Positions 1-6,623 of a stretch of 8,437 bases of DNA are shown here, piece after piece. The notes under the pieces are model-generated. The model saw nothing but the letters and a program-made list of their open reading frames with translations, was not told the origin of the DNA and did no database searches. Each line of letters opens with the position of its first letter. Within the stretch, counting starts at the first letter, position 1. The DNA is from Spirochaetales bacterium (GTDB lineage Bacteria; Spirochaetota; Spirochaetia; Sphaerochaetales; Sphaerochaetaceae), in NCBI GenBank assembly GCA_022771185.1, contig JALFCJ010000083.1, positions 1 through 8,437 on the forward strand, written 5' to 3'. The position numbers and the translations under genes were made by a program.

Positions 1-125
1 ATGAAAACAATGTAGGTGTGGGACGCACCAAATTTAAGCGCGTGGAGATCCAGGAGGCAATAGATAAGGCGTTTGCAGACTCTGTTGCTATTGGTTCTGT
101 GAAACGTGAAGCTGACACCCTTTAG
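1..125 (+). CDS. C-terminal fragment of an unidentified protein
   Basis: The frame beginning at base 3 is open from the window edge to a TAG at 123-125 and gives 40 residues (ENNVGVGRTKFKRVEIQEAI...SVKREADTL). The codons read naturally and the peptide looks like a soluble, charged protein tail with an amphipathic helix (EIQEAIDKAFAD). I do not recognise the family. It shows no resemblance to the MATE protein that follows in another frame, so it is not that gene's missing start. Its stop codon lies only 12 bases before the first recognisable MATE codons, which leaves no room for a normal promoter, RBS and N-terminus of the next gene. Confidence 0.6.
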   Translation, partial: ENNVGVGRTKFKRVEIQEAIDKAFADSVAIGSVKREADTL

Positions 126-136
126 GGTGGCGGTAG

Positions 137-220
137 TTCACATTCGATACTTGGTGCGTATGTAACTTTGTAGGCAAGAACTCTTTCTCTGCTGTAGGTA
201 CTGTAGGCTCCATTACAAAC
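137..220 (+). pseudogene. Untranslated in-frame remnant of MATE N-terminus
   Basis: This stretch is in the same frame as the MATE gene downstream and translates as FTFDTWCVCNFVGKNSFSAV followed by GTVGSITN. That matches the conserved end of helix 1 and start of helix 2 in MATE transporters (D..VVGNFVG..ALAAVG). A TAG at 134-136 closes the frame and there is no ATG, GTG or TTG codon between it and the ATG at 221. Homologous coding sequence therefore extends upstream of any usable start, which points to loss of the true 5' end (roughly 30-45 codons) rather than a naturally short protein. Confidence 0.6.
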
Positions 221-1426
221 ATGCTCATCGGCTTTGCAGGAGGATTCAGCACGGGAGCGGGAGTCGTAATAAGCCAATACTATGGAGCGGGAGACAAAGA
301 GAATGTAAGAAAGAGTGTACATACTTTCATTCTCTTTATGTTCATTCTCTCTATTGCACTCTCTCTTCTTGGTGTAGCCCTTACTCCATTTCTCATCAAG
401 ATAATCAAAGCGCCTCCAGAAGTAGCCAAAGAAGAGTATATCTACCTTACTATTTATTTTTCAGGGATATCAGGGCTTTTGTTATATAATATGGGCTCTG
501 CCATCTTCAGGGCGGTAGGAAACTCTAGGCTCCCTTTTATTTTCCTTGTGGTATCGGCATGCCTCAATATAATAATGGACCTTGTATTTGTAATCGTGTT
601 GAAGATGGGGACGAGTGGAGTAGCGCTGGCAACAATCATCAGCCAGGCTATAAGCGCTCTTCTTGTGCTTGGAGCCTTGAAGATAACAAAGTCCCAAGTC
701 TCATTCAGGTTCAGAGAGCTGAAGATCAACTGGAAGATACTGTCGAGGATAATATTTATAGGACTGCCATCAGCAATACAGATGGCTGTTACATCGTTCT
801 CAAATGTATTTGTCCAATCATACATCAACCAATTCGGAGCAGATGTAATGGGTGGTTGGACAGCTTACAACAAAGTAGATCAGGTTCTATTCCTTCCTAT
901 GCAGTGCATGGGACTAGCGGCAATGACTTTCGTCGGCCAAAACTACGGAGCAGGAAACATAAAAAGAGCAAAAAGGGGTGCCGACATCTCACTGCTATCT
1001 GCACTTACTACCACTCTTATTCTTATAGTTCCTGTCATAACACTGGCGCCTCATGTAGTTGCTTTCTTCATTACAGGAGAAGTAGAAGTAATAGAATACG
1101 GGACCCTGTTCTTGAGGATGCTCTCGCCTTTCTACCTTTTATGCTGTTTTAACCAAGTCTACTCCAATGCCCTCAGGGGAATAGGAAGAAGTAAAGAGCC
1201 TATGTATGTAATGCTCTTTTCTTTTGTAGTGGCTAGGCAGATTTATCTCTTCGTCGTCTCGAGATTCATCTCAAATACTATTATTCCCATTGCCTTCGGT
1301 TATCCATTTGGTTGGATTCTCTGCTCTACCATCATCACCATCACCTACTTTATTTCTTTCAGAAAAGAAGAAAAGAGACTAAGAGAGGACGACAGGAACA
1401 CTCTTGAAGAGAGTTATGGAATCTGA
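221..1426 (+). CDS. MATE family efflux transporter, N-terminally truncated (probable pseudogene)
   Basis: The 401 residues from the first ATG are a multidrug and toxin extrusion (MATE) antiporter, an inner-membrane protein that exports cationic compounds in exchange for Na+ or H+. The two homologous six-helix halves are visible: GAGVVISQYYGAGDKENVRK at about residues 12-31 and the matching MTFVGQNYGAGNIKRAKRG at about 235-253. Hydrophobic helices run throughout and the charged tail (RKEEKRLREDDR) is typical. The family is usually about 450 residues; here helix 1 is absent because homology starts at 137 but a stop precedes it. No Shine-Dalgarno sequence precedes the ATG at 221. The final 48 bases overlap the convergent sfsA. 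The rest of the frame is intact, so the damage looks recent or is an assembly fault. Family assignment is sure; function of this copy is doubtful. Confidence 0.85.
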   Translation: MLIGFAGGFSTGAGVVISQYYGAGDKENVRKSVHTFILFMFILSIALSLLGVALTPFLIKIIKAPPEVAKEEYIYLTIYFSGISGLLLYNMGSAIFRAVGNSRLPFIFLVVSACLNIIMDLVFVIVLKMGTSGVALATIISQAISALLVLGALKITKSQVSFRFRELKINWKILSRIIFIGLPSAIQMAVTSFSNVFVQSYINQFGADVMGGWTAYNKVDQVLFLPMQCMGLAAMTFVGQNYGAGNIKRAKRGADISLLSALTTTLILIVPVITLAPHVVAFFITGEVEVIEYGTLFLRMLSPFYLLCCFNQVYSNALRGIGRSKEPMYVMLFSFVVARQIYLFVVSRFISNTIIPIAFGYPFGWILCSTIITITYFISFRKEEKRLREDDRNTLEESYGI

Positions 1427-2080
1427 AGTGACTATAGAGTCGTAACATAGAATAACGACTCCATTTCTCTCTGCTTCCCTCAGCGCTTCTCCAAACGCTG
1501 GGTGAGTATCCCAATTGGGGACAAAGTATTTCACGCCACACATCTGTACAAGAATCAGAATATATGCCCCATACCCCTCCTTCTTGGCTTTTATAAGCTC
1601 TTTGACATGTTTCACACCTCTCTCTGTAGGAGCGTCTGGAAACATAACAACTCCGTTCTTTTCTAGTGTACACCCTTTCACTTCCAAGAAAGTTATACGT
1701 CCAGACTCGTCTGTAATCGAGAAATCGAAGCGGCTGTCAGAATATGTAACTTCTCTCTTTACTTCTATTTTTTCTCCGAATAACTCACCCTTTCTTAGCC
1801 ACTCTTCAACTACACTATTGGGAGCTTGGGAATCCATGTTGATAAGAATAGAAGAGTCACCGATCTTCTTTTCTGTCGCAACAAGATCAAAACGAGTAGA
1901 GCGATTAGGGTTTTCTGATTCTTCCAGGTATACTTTGCATCCTGGAACCAACAACTCTCTACATCGCCCCGTATTCTTTACATGGCACTTTTCTTCTCTT
2001 CCATCCACCATCACATAAGCGATGAACCTGTTTGGGCGGGAGAGAAAAACACCCTCTTTTATTCTTCCCTTATATTTCAT
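1379..2080 (-). CDS. sfsA: DNA/RNA nuclease SfsA
   Basis: The 233-residue product is a full-length SfsA, a cytoplasmic protein named for sugar fermentation stimulation and now regarded as a PD-(D/E)XK-fold nuclease. The N-terminal OB-like part contains NTGRCRELLVPG (about 36-47). The nuclease core shows SRFDF (116-120, Asp119), FLEVKGCTLE (131-140, Glu133 and Lys135) and the family signature FPDAPTERGVKH (147-158). The C-terminus (SITLFKSVPVV) also matches the family. The ATG at 2080 overlaps the end of the upstream transporter gene by 11 bases and has a modest GGACGG Shine-Dalgarno sequence inside that gene, which suggests translational coupling. Its stop lies within the convergent MATE gene. 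All visible catalytic residues are present, so it is probably active; the physiological role in this organism cannot be read from the sequence. Confidence 0.95.
   Translation of the reverse strand: MKYKGRIKEGVFLSRPNRFIAYVMVDGREEKCHVKNTGRCRELLVPGCKVYLEESENPNRSTRFDLVATEKKIGDSSILINMDSQAPNSVVEEWLRKGELFGEKIEVKREVTYSDSRFDFSITDESGRITFLEVKGCTLEKNGVVMFPDAPTERGVKHVKELIKAKKEGYGAYILILVQMCGVKYFVPNWDTHPAFGEALREAERNGVVILCYDSIVTSDSITLFKSVPVVLS
1437..1464 (+). terminator. Possible terminator hairpin after MATE gene
   Basis: Ten bases past the MATE stop, GAGTCGT (1437-1443) can pair perfectly with ACGACTC (1455-1461) around an 11-base loop, followed by CATTTCTCTC. The tail is only moderately T-rich and the whole element lies inside the sfsA coding region on the other strand, so chance pairing is possible. 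Confidence 0.3.
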
Positions 2081-3221
2081 TTTTTACGCCGTCCAAAGTT
2101 TTCTTAAATACGATGGATAGTATAACCGCCAAAAGCGGGAAGAATGCATAAGACAAAAAGAGCATAGGATAACCAAAGCTGTCGATAATGAAGCCTCCAC
2201 ATAGAGCGCCGATCATCTCGGGAAGGTTTGTTGCCAAAGACCAATATAGAGTCATTCCCAAGTCATAATGGTTTTTGTCTACATTGGCGGCAGTATAACT
2301 GGTTGCGCATAAGTGCAATGCTCCGAATGTTAGGCCGTGTAATGTCTGGGCAAGAATAAAAGCAGGTAGTCCTGGAACCAAGTACAACAGCAGTCTCACT
2401 ACAAGGCCTACTGCAGAGATAGTGAGAATAGTTGTGCTGGAAAGGATTCCTTTTCTATTAAGCTTACCAAAGATGATCATGCAGAAGAACTCAAACACTG
2501 CACCTAAAGCTACAAACAGCACAAAGCTGTCTCCCAACCCCAGGTTCTCTGTCATGTATGATGGAAGCAGTTTCTCAACTACAGACTGCCCGATTCTTGT
2601 AAGGGCCACTATACCCATAAATAAATAAAAGCGCTTTGGAAACCAAGAGAAAGAGAATAGCTTTCCCTTTTCATTAACCGCCTTTTCTCTCTTCTCTTCC
2701 TTCAAGAACAAAGCTCCTAGGACAAGGAAAGGAAGGAATATCATCATGCAGGTCAAAATAGAAGCGTTATCATTTTCATGAGGAAATCCTGTGATTCCAA
2801 AGAGAACCAGTGCAGTGACATATGACAAAGTTCCCATGGCTCTTATGACTCCATATTTGGAGCTGTCTCCTGAGAGTTTTCTATTAATAAAACCATCTGC
2901 AAGAGGATTAAGGCACCAGAAAAATCCATTCAGAAGGAAAGCTGAAACTACAACTACAAGGAAATTTCCAGATAGAAGGAAAGGAAAAGAGAGGAGTATT
3001 GATAATATGCCACAGATTATTATCATAGGCTTTGTCTTCCCTCTTTTATCGGAGAGAGACGAGATGATGAGCGGCATGATTATTGCAGAGAGCTGACAAA
3101 GTGCAATAAGAGAGCCTGAAAGGGAGTGTGAATATCCTTTATTTCTGAAAATAATCTGTAAATAAGGAGAAAGTGTCGCTATAGTTGCTTGAGTCAGCAT
3201 TGAAAGAATGAAGAGTTGCAT
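2070..3221 (-). CDS. MFS transporter, MFS_1-like (HcaT/LacY-related) type
   Basis: The 383-residue product is an inner-membrane major facilitator with about 12 hydrophobic helices in two halves, separated by a charged central loop (about 173-196, KEEKREKAVNEKGK). Motif-A-like SLSDKRGK (56-63) lies between helices 2 and 3. SKYGVIRAMGTLSY (121-134) and QTLHGLTFGALHL (292-304) are characteristic of the MFS_1-like group that includes the 3-phenylpropionate carrier HcaT and nucleoside/H+ symporter-like proteins. Substrate cannot be predicted. The chosen ATG is the first in the frame after an upstream stop; no clear Shine-Dalgarno sequence precedes it, and the hydrophobic reading continues nine codons upstream without a standard start, so the true N-terminus is somewhat uncertain. 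It lies 40 bases after the phosphatase-like gene and overlaps sfsA, consistent with one transcript. Confidence 0.88.
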   Translation of the reverse strand: MQLFILSMLTQATIATLSPYLQIIFRNKGYSHSLSGSLIALCQLSAIIMPLIISSLSDKRGKTKPMIIICGILSILLSFPFLLSGNFLVVVVSAFLLNGFFWCLNPLADGFINRKLSGDSSKYGVIRAMGTLSYVTALVLFGITGFPHENDNASILTCMMIFLPFLVLGALFLKEEKREKAVNEKGKLFSFSWFPKRFYLFMGIVALTRIGQSVVEKLLPSYMTENLGLGDSFVLFVALGAVFEFFCMIIFGKLNRKGILSSTTILTISAVGLVVRLLLYLVPGLPAFILAQTLHGLTFGALHLCATSYTAANVDKNHYDLGMTLYWSLATNLPEMIGALCGGFIIDSFGYPMLFLSYAFFPLLAVILSIVFKKTLDGVKNEI

Positions 3222-3261
3222 AATGGAGATTATGAATAGAGGCGTCTCTCATTTCAAGACT

Positions 3262-3708
3262 TCAGTAAGAAAAAGGATCCTCTATTCTCCATTTGCCATA
3301 TCGATAATCAAATAGCATCAAGGCACTGACATCAGGAGAAAAAGAAATCTCATCTGCACACTTGTTTCCAATATACGAAACCATCTCAAAAAGTGGATAG
3401 CTATGAGTAAATACAGCTATAAATACATCCGGGTCTTCGCTCTCCATTTCTTTCATGAAAGCCCATACTCTCTCTCGGATAGAGTCTTTGTCATCTATAG
3501 AGAGCTCATGCCATATTTCAGCCTTTAAGTATGGAACGGCTATTTCTGCTCTCTTTTTAGCCCTTATGTGGGAAGAAGAATAAACTTTATCCATATGGTA
3601 GCAGGAGAGTATTTCTTTCAATCCCTCTCCCTTTTTTTCTGTCAACGACGCTTCGTTATTACCAGTCATAAGCTCATCGTAGTCAACACTCATAACATAA
3701 AGTCTCAT
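3262..3708 (-). CDS. Degenerate histidine phosphatase (phosphoglycerate mutase-like) protein
   Basis: The 148-residue protein follows the histidine phosphatase superfamily fold. It starts with the first strand MRLYVM, followed by LTEKKGEGLKEIL (22-34), VYSSSHIRAKKRAEI (42-56; Arg49 in the place of the second phosphate-binding arginine), a helix with SIRERVWAFM (76-85), then VFIAVFTHSYPLFEMV (95-110; His102 in the place of the second catalytic histidine) and a C-terminal strand ending YGKWRIE. The first-strand motif that carries the phosphorylated histidine, normally RHGE, is replaced by SVDY (7-10). Without that nucleophile, normal phosphatase or mutase activity is unlikely, so a binding or regulatory role, or decay, is possible. 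It is short for the family. The start is well supported by GGGGGGAAG just upstream. It sits 12 bases past the terminator of the ABC importer operon, so it is transcribed by readthrough or from a promoter I could not identify. Confidence 0.75.
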   Translation of the reverse strand: MRLYVMSVDYDELMTGNNEASLTEKKGEGLKEILSCYHMDKVYSSSHIRAKKRAEIAVPYLKAEIWHELSIDDKDSIRERVWAFMKEMESEDPDVFIAVFTHSYPLFEMVSYIGNKCADEISFSPDVSALMLFDYRYGKWRIEDPFSY

Positions 3709-3719
3709 CTCTTCCCCCC

Positions 3720-3744
3720 AAGAAAAGCCCTCTCGAAAGAGGGC
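3720..3744 (-). terminator. Rho-independent terminator of the ABC importer operon
   Basis: On the - strand GCCCTCT pairs with AGAGGGC (3738-3744 with 3727-3733) around a TTCG tetraloop and is followed by TTTTCTT. This is a compact, stable stem with an exceptionally stable loop type, 7 bases past the ATPase stop codon. On the + strand the hairpin has no T tract. The T tract runs straight into the G-rich ribosome-binding site of the phosphatase-like gene, so the element separates the operon from the genes downstream while allowing some readthrough. Confidence 0.8.
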
Positions 3745-3750
3745 CGGATA

Positions 3751-4830
3751 TCAAAGAACGTGTAAGGAATCAGTATCAACCAATAAGTGGCAAGTCTCAC
3801 CGACTCTATAGACCTTTCTGTTCTTTGGATTATGGTCTTCAAGCTTTACAAGAGTATCACCAACCATAACGTGGTAGTTCTGGTAAGAACCCATGAAGCA
3901 AGAGACTATTACTTTACACTCTAGTCCACCTTCGTCCCCAAGCTTTGCTGCCTCTGGGCGGAGTACCGCCGTATACTCCTTTCCTCTCTCCATACCACCA
4001 TCTCTTGTAGGAACAGTAAGACGCTTGTGTTCAAAATCTAGGACAGAGTACTTGTCACCCACTTCCACACATCTTCCTTTCAAGAAGTTTGCTTCACCGA
4101 TGAAGTCAGCTACAAACTCATCTACAGGATGATAGTAGATCTCTTCTGGTGTACCCATCTGGGCTACGACACCCTTATTCATAATAATGATGTTGTCACT
4201 GATAGCCATAGCTTCAGACTGATCGTGTGTGACATAGATGGCTGTTATACCAACTTCCTGCTGGATTCTTCTGATCTCAGTTCTCATCTGGACTCTAAGC
4301 TTTGCATCCAAGTTAGATAGAGGCTCGTCGAAGAGAAGAACGCTAGGCTCGATGACAAGAGCACGGGCAAGAGCTACTCTCTGCTGCTGACCGCCAGAGA
4401 GTTGGTTGGTCATTCTCGATTCCATTCCTGTAAGTTCTACAAGATCGAGAATCTTCATTACTTTCTCTTTGATCACATCCTTCGGCATCTTTCTCAGTTT
4501 CAAGCCATAAGCAACGTTATCGAAGATATTATAGTGAGGAAGAAGAGCATAGCTCTGGAACACCATGGCTGTGTCACGCTTATTTGGTGTAAGCTCGTTA
4601 ATCGGCTCATCGCCAAGGTATATTTCTCCCTCATCTGGGCTCTCGAATCCTGCAATCATTCTAAGTGTAGTTGTTTTACCACAGCCTGAAGGACCAAGAA
4701 GTGTTACAAAGGAACCTGGCTTTATTTCTAGGGTAGTATCCTTTACAGCATAAAAATCCTTATTTGTCTTTGGGTCCTTATATATTTTAGAGATGTGCTC
4801 CAAGCGTACACCTTTCTTTGTCTTTTCCAT
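3751..4830 (-). CDS. ABC transporter ATP-binding protein with TOBE domain (FbpC/AfuC/PotA type)
   Basis: The 359-residue cytoplasmic ATPase powers the importer encoded by this operon. All nucleotide-binding motifs are intact: Walker A GPSGCGKTT (46-54), Q-loop Gln92 in VFQSYALLPH, signature LSGGQQQR (144-151), Walker B VLLFDEP (164-170, Glu169), D-loop SNLDA (172-176) and H-loop His202 in VTHD. After about residue 240 comes a C-terminal TOBE-type regulatory region (FIGEANFLKG, VLRPEAAKL, GSYQNYHVMVG), which places it with the iron/spermidine/sugar-phosphate group of importers rather than with exporters. The start is set by AAGGAGG nine bases upstream, lying within the last codons of the permease gene; the permease stop and this ATG are separated by a single base, so the two are very likely translationally coupled. 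Length is normal. Confidence 0.95.
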   Translation of the reverse strand: MEKTKKGVRLEHISKIYKDPKTNKDFYAVKDTTLEIKPGSFVTLLGPSGCGKTTTLRMIAGFESPDEGEIYLGDEPINELTPNKRDTAMVFQSYALLPHYNIFDNVAYGLKLRKMPKDVIKEKVMKILDLVELTGMESRMTNQLSGGQQQRVALARALVIEPSVLLFDEPLSNLDAKLRVQMRTEIRRIQQEVGITAIYVTHDQSEAMAISDNIIIMNKGVVAQMGTPEEIYYHPVDEFVADFIGEANFLKGRCVEVGDKYSVLDFEHKRLTVPTRDGGMERGKEYTAVLRPEAAKLGDEGGLECKVIVSCFMGSYQNYHVMVGDTLVKLEDHNPKNRKVYRVGETCHLLVDTDSLHVL

Positions 4831-4831
4831 A

Positions 4832-6544
4832 TTACTCCGCCTCCTTTAGTTTTCTGCTGGTTCCGAAGTATTTGATGAAGAGATTCATCAAGAGTACGGA
4901 GCCATAAGTGATGAATATAAGGATTGTTGCAAATGCACATGCCAATCCATAGGATCCCTTCTCTGCAAATTCGTTGATCTGAACTGTAATGAGAAGGAAC
5001 TGTGGTGTAACAAGAAGAATAATTGCACTGATTGCAGTTATGCTTCTTACAAAGGCTGTAACAAGTCCGCTTAAGAAAGAATCCTTAATCAACGGTAATG
5101 TCACTGTCATAAAGACTTTGAAGGAATCTGCACCCATATCATATGCAGACTCTTCGATTGACTTATCTATCTGTCTAAGAGCGGAAATACCACTTCTTGT
5201 ACCGGTCGGTAGAGATCTTACCACGAATACGATTACAAGAATCACGGCAGATCCATAGAGTCCCTGCAAGAATCCAGTATGGAAGACACCGGAAGAGAAA
5301 CCTCTGATATATCCGACACCAAGTACTGTTCCAGGCACAGCCATTGCAAGCATTGATACCGCTTCAATAAATCCCTTTGCCTTAAACTTCTTCTTAACAA
5401 CCAGATAGCTTATGATCATGGACAAGAGAGCCGTGATAGGAGCCGCAATCAAAGATAACATGAATGAGTCTTTGAATGCCTTAAATCCCTTATATCTCGT
5501 GAACACCTGCTTAAACCACTTAAAAGTAAATGGGAAGAACTTGTATCCCCAAGTCGGGAACAATGAACCGATTGGTACACAGATATACATCAAGATGACA
5601 AAGAGAGCGATGGTTGCACAAAAGAGTGTAAGAGGAATCTTAACACTTCTGTCTTCCATGAGCATTCTTGCTCTTGAAGCCTTACCTGTGAGAGTTGCAG
5701 CTGTCTTTTTCTCCAATACATACTTTTGGACTGCAAACATGGCAAGTGTAATCATCAACAATACGACAGCCATAGCTGCAGCACCCGGCTTATCGTAGGC
5801 ACCGGTTATCTGAAGATAAATTGTTGTCGCCAATGTATCGTAGGAGCCTCCGATGATCATCGGGTTTGCAAAGTCTGCAATAGATTCTATGAATGTGACG
5901 AGGAAAGCATTACCCAAGCCTGGAAGAACAAGAGGCAAAGTGACGGAAGTAAAAACCTTAAAGCGGGATGCTCCCATGTCTCTGGCTGCTTCTTCTAGAG
6001 ATGGATCTATGTTCTTCAATAAGCCTTTCAGCATCATGTAGCAAACAGGGAAGAAAGTAAGGGATTGTACGATTGCAATGCCCCAGAATCCGTAGACGCT
6101 GTTGTCGTAAATACCAAGTAAGTGTCTGGTAATAATACCAGCCTTACCGAAGAGCATAATCATAGATAACGAAAGAACGAAGGGTGGAGAGACGACTGGT
6201 AACATTGAGACCACCTTGAATAGTCCTCCAACGAACTTGTTCATTCTTACATATACTTCCACATACGCAAATAAGAGGCCGACCAATGTAGATATAATAC
6301 CGACTACAAAGCCGACTTTAAGCGTATTAGTAATAGCCTTAGTAAATGTAGGGATCTGAAATATTCGTTTGAATACACTGAAGCCGAAGCCTCCGTCACC
6401 TACAAAAGAATCCACAAGCAAAATAGCCAGCGGATAAAGAATAAAAAGAGTGAGGAACGCAATCAACACTACAATGGTAGTAACCATGATAGGATCAGCA
6501 AGAAGCTTTTTCCTATCTAGTGCCGCACCTTGACCTTTGGCCAT
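4832..6544 (-). CDS. ABC transporter permease, fused two-domain (FbpB/AfuB type)
   Basis: The 570-residue inner-membrane protein contains two binding-protein-dependent permease domains joined in one chain, so it can form the whole channel alone. Each domain has several hydrophobic helices and one EAA loop that docks on the ATPase: EEAARDMGASRFKVFTSVTL (184-203) and EESAYDMGADSFKVFMTVTL (464-483). A polar linker rich in Lys/Arg (about 278-302) separates the domains. The frame is open up to an ATG at 6595, but I place the start at 6544 because AAGGAGGAG lies five to eight bases before it and the extra 17 residues would be encoded by the upstream hairpin. The gene follows the binding protein gene after 79 bases and precedes the ATPase gene by one base. 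Full-length and intact; shorter than some AfuB proteins but normal for the FbpB group. Confidence 0.93.
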   Translation of the reverse strand: MAKGQGAALDRKKLLADPIMVTTIVVLIAFLTLFILYPLAILLVDSFVGDGGFGFSVFKRIFQIPTFTKAITNTLKVGFVVGIISTLVGLLFAYVEVYVRMNKFVGGLFKVVSMLPVVSPPFVLSLSMIMLFGKAGIITRHLLGIYDNSVYGFWGIAIVQSLTFFPVCYMMLKGLLKNIDPSLEEAARDMGASRFKVFTSVTLPLVLPGLGNAFLVTFIESIADFANPMIIGGSYDTLATTIYLQITGAYDKPGAAAMAVVLLMITLAMFAVQKYVLEKKTAATLTGKASRARMLMEDRSVKIPLTLFCATIALFVILMYICVPIGSLFPTWGYKFFPFTFKWFKQVFTRYKGFKAFKDSFMLSLIAAPITALLSMIISYLVVKKKFKAKGFIEAVSMLAMAVPGTVLGVGYIRGFSSGVFHTGFLQGLYGSAVILVIVFVVRSLPTGTRSGISALRQIDKSIEESAYDMGADSFKVFMTVTLPLIKDSFLSGLVTAFVRSITAISAIILLVTPQFLLITVQINEFAEKGSYGLACAFATILIFITYGSVLLMNLFIKYFGTSRKLKEAE

Positions 6545-6570
6545 AGACTCCTCCTTAGAAAAAGAATTAG

Positions 6571-6601
6571 GAAAAGAGGGATGGCATGTCGTCATCCCTC
6601 T
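6571..6601 (-). terminator. Intra-operon attenuating hairpin between binding protein and permease genes
   Basis: On the - strand AGAGGGATG (6593-6601) pairs perfectly with CATCCCTCT (6575-6583) around a 9-base loop, followed by TTTCC. The stem is 9 bp and GC-rich with a weak T tract. Hairpins of this kind after the binding-protein gene of ABC importer operons typically protect the upstream message and reduce transcription into the permease gene, giving more binding protein than membrane components. The position, 23 bases past the binding protein stop, fits that role. Confidence 0.65.
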
Positions 6602-6623
6602 CAGTGGTAAGTTTTCTGATTAA

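Noticed and set aside
559..1152. A 197-codon open frame on the + strand overlapping the MATE gene
   Set aside because: It is an alternative frame of the MATE gene with a low-complexity, Cys/His/Ser/Arg-rich translation, no RBS and no family resemblance.
1515..2018. A 167-codon + strand frame antisense to sfsA
   Set aside because: It mirrors the sfsA codons; the - strand frame has the full SfsA motifs and this one has none.
6545..6595. Seventeen extra N-terminal residues on the permease (ATG at 6595)
   Set aside because: They are encoded by the inter-gene hairpin and lack an RBS, whereas ATG 6544 has AAGGAGGAG just upstream.
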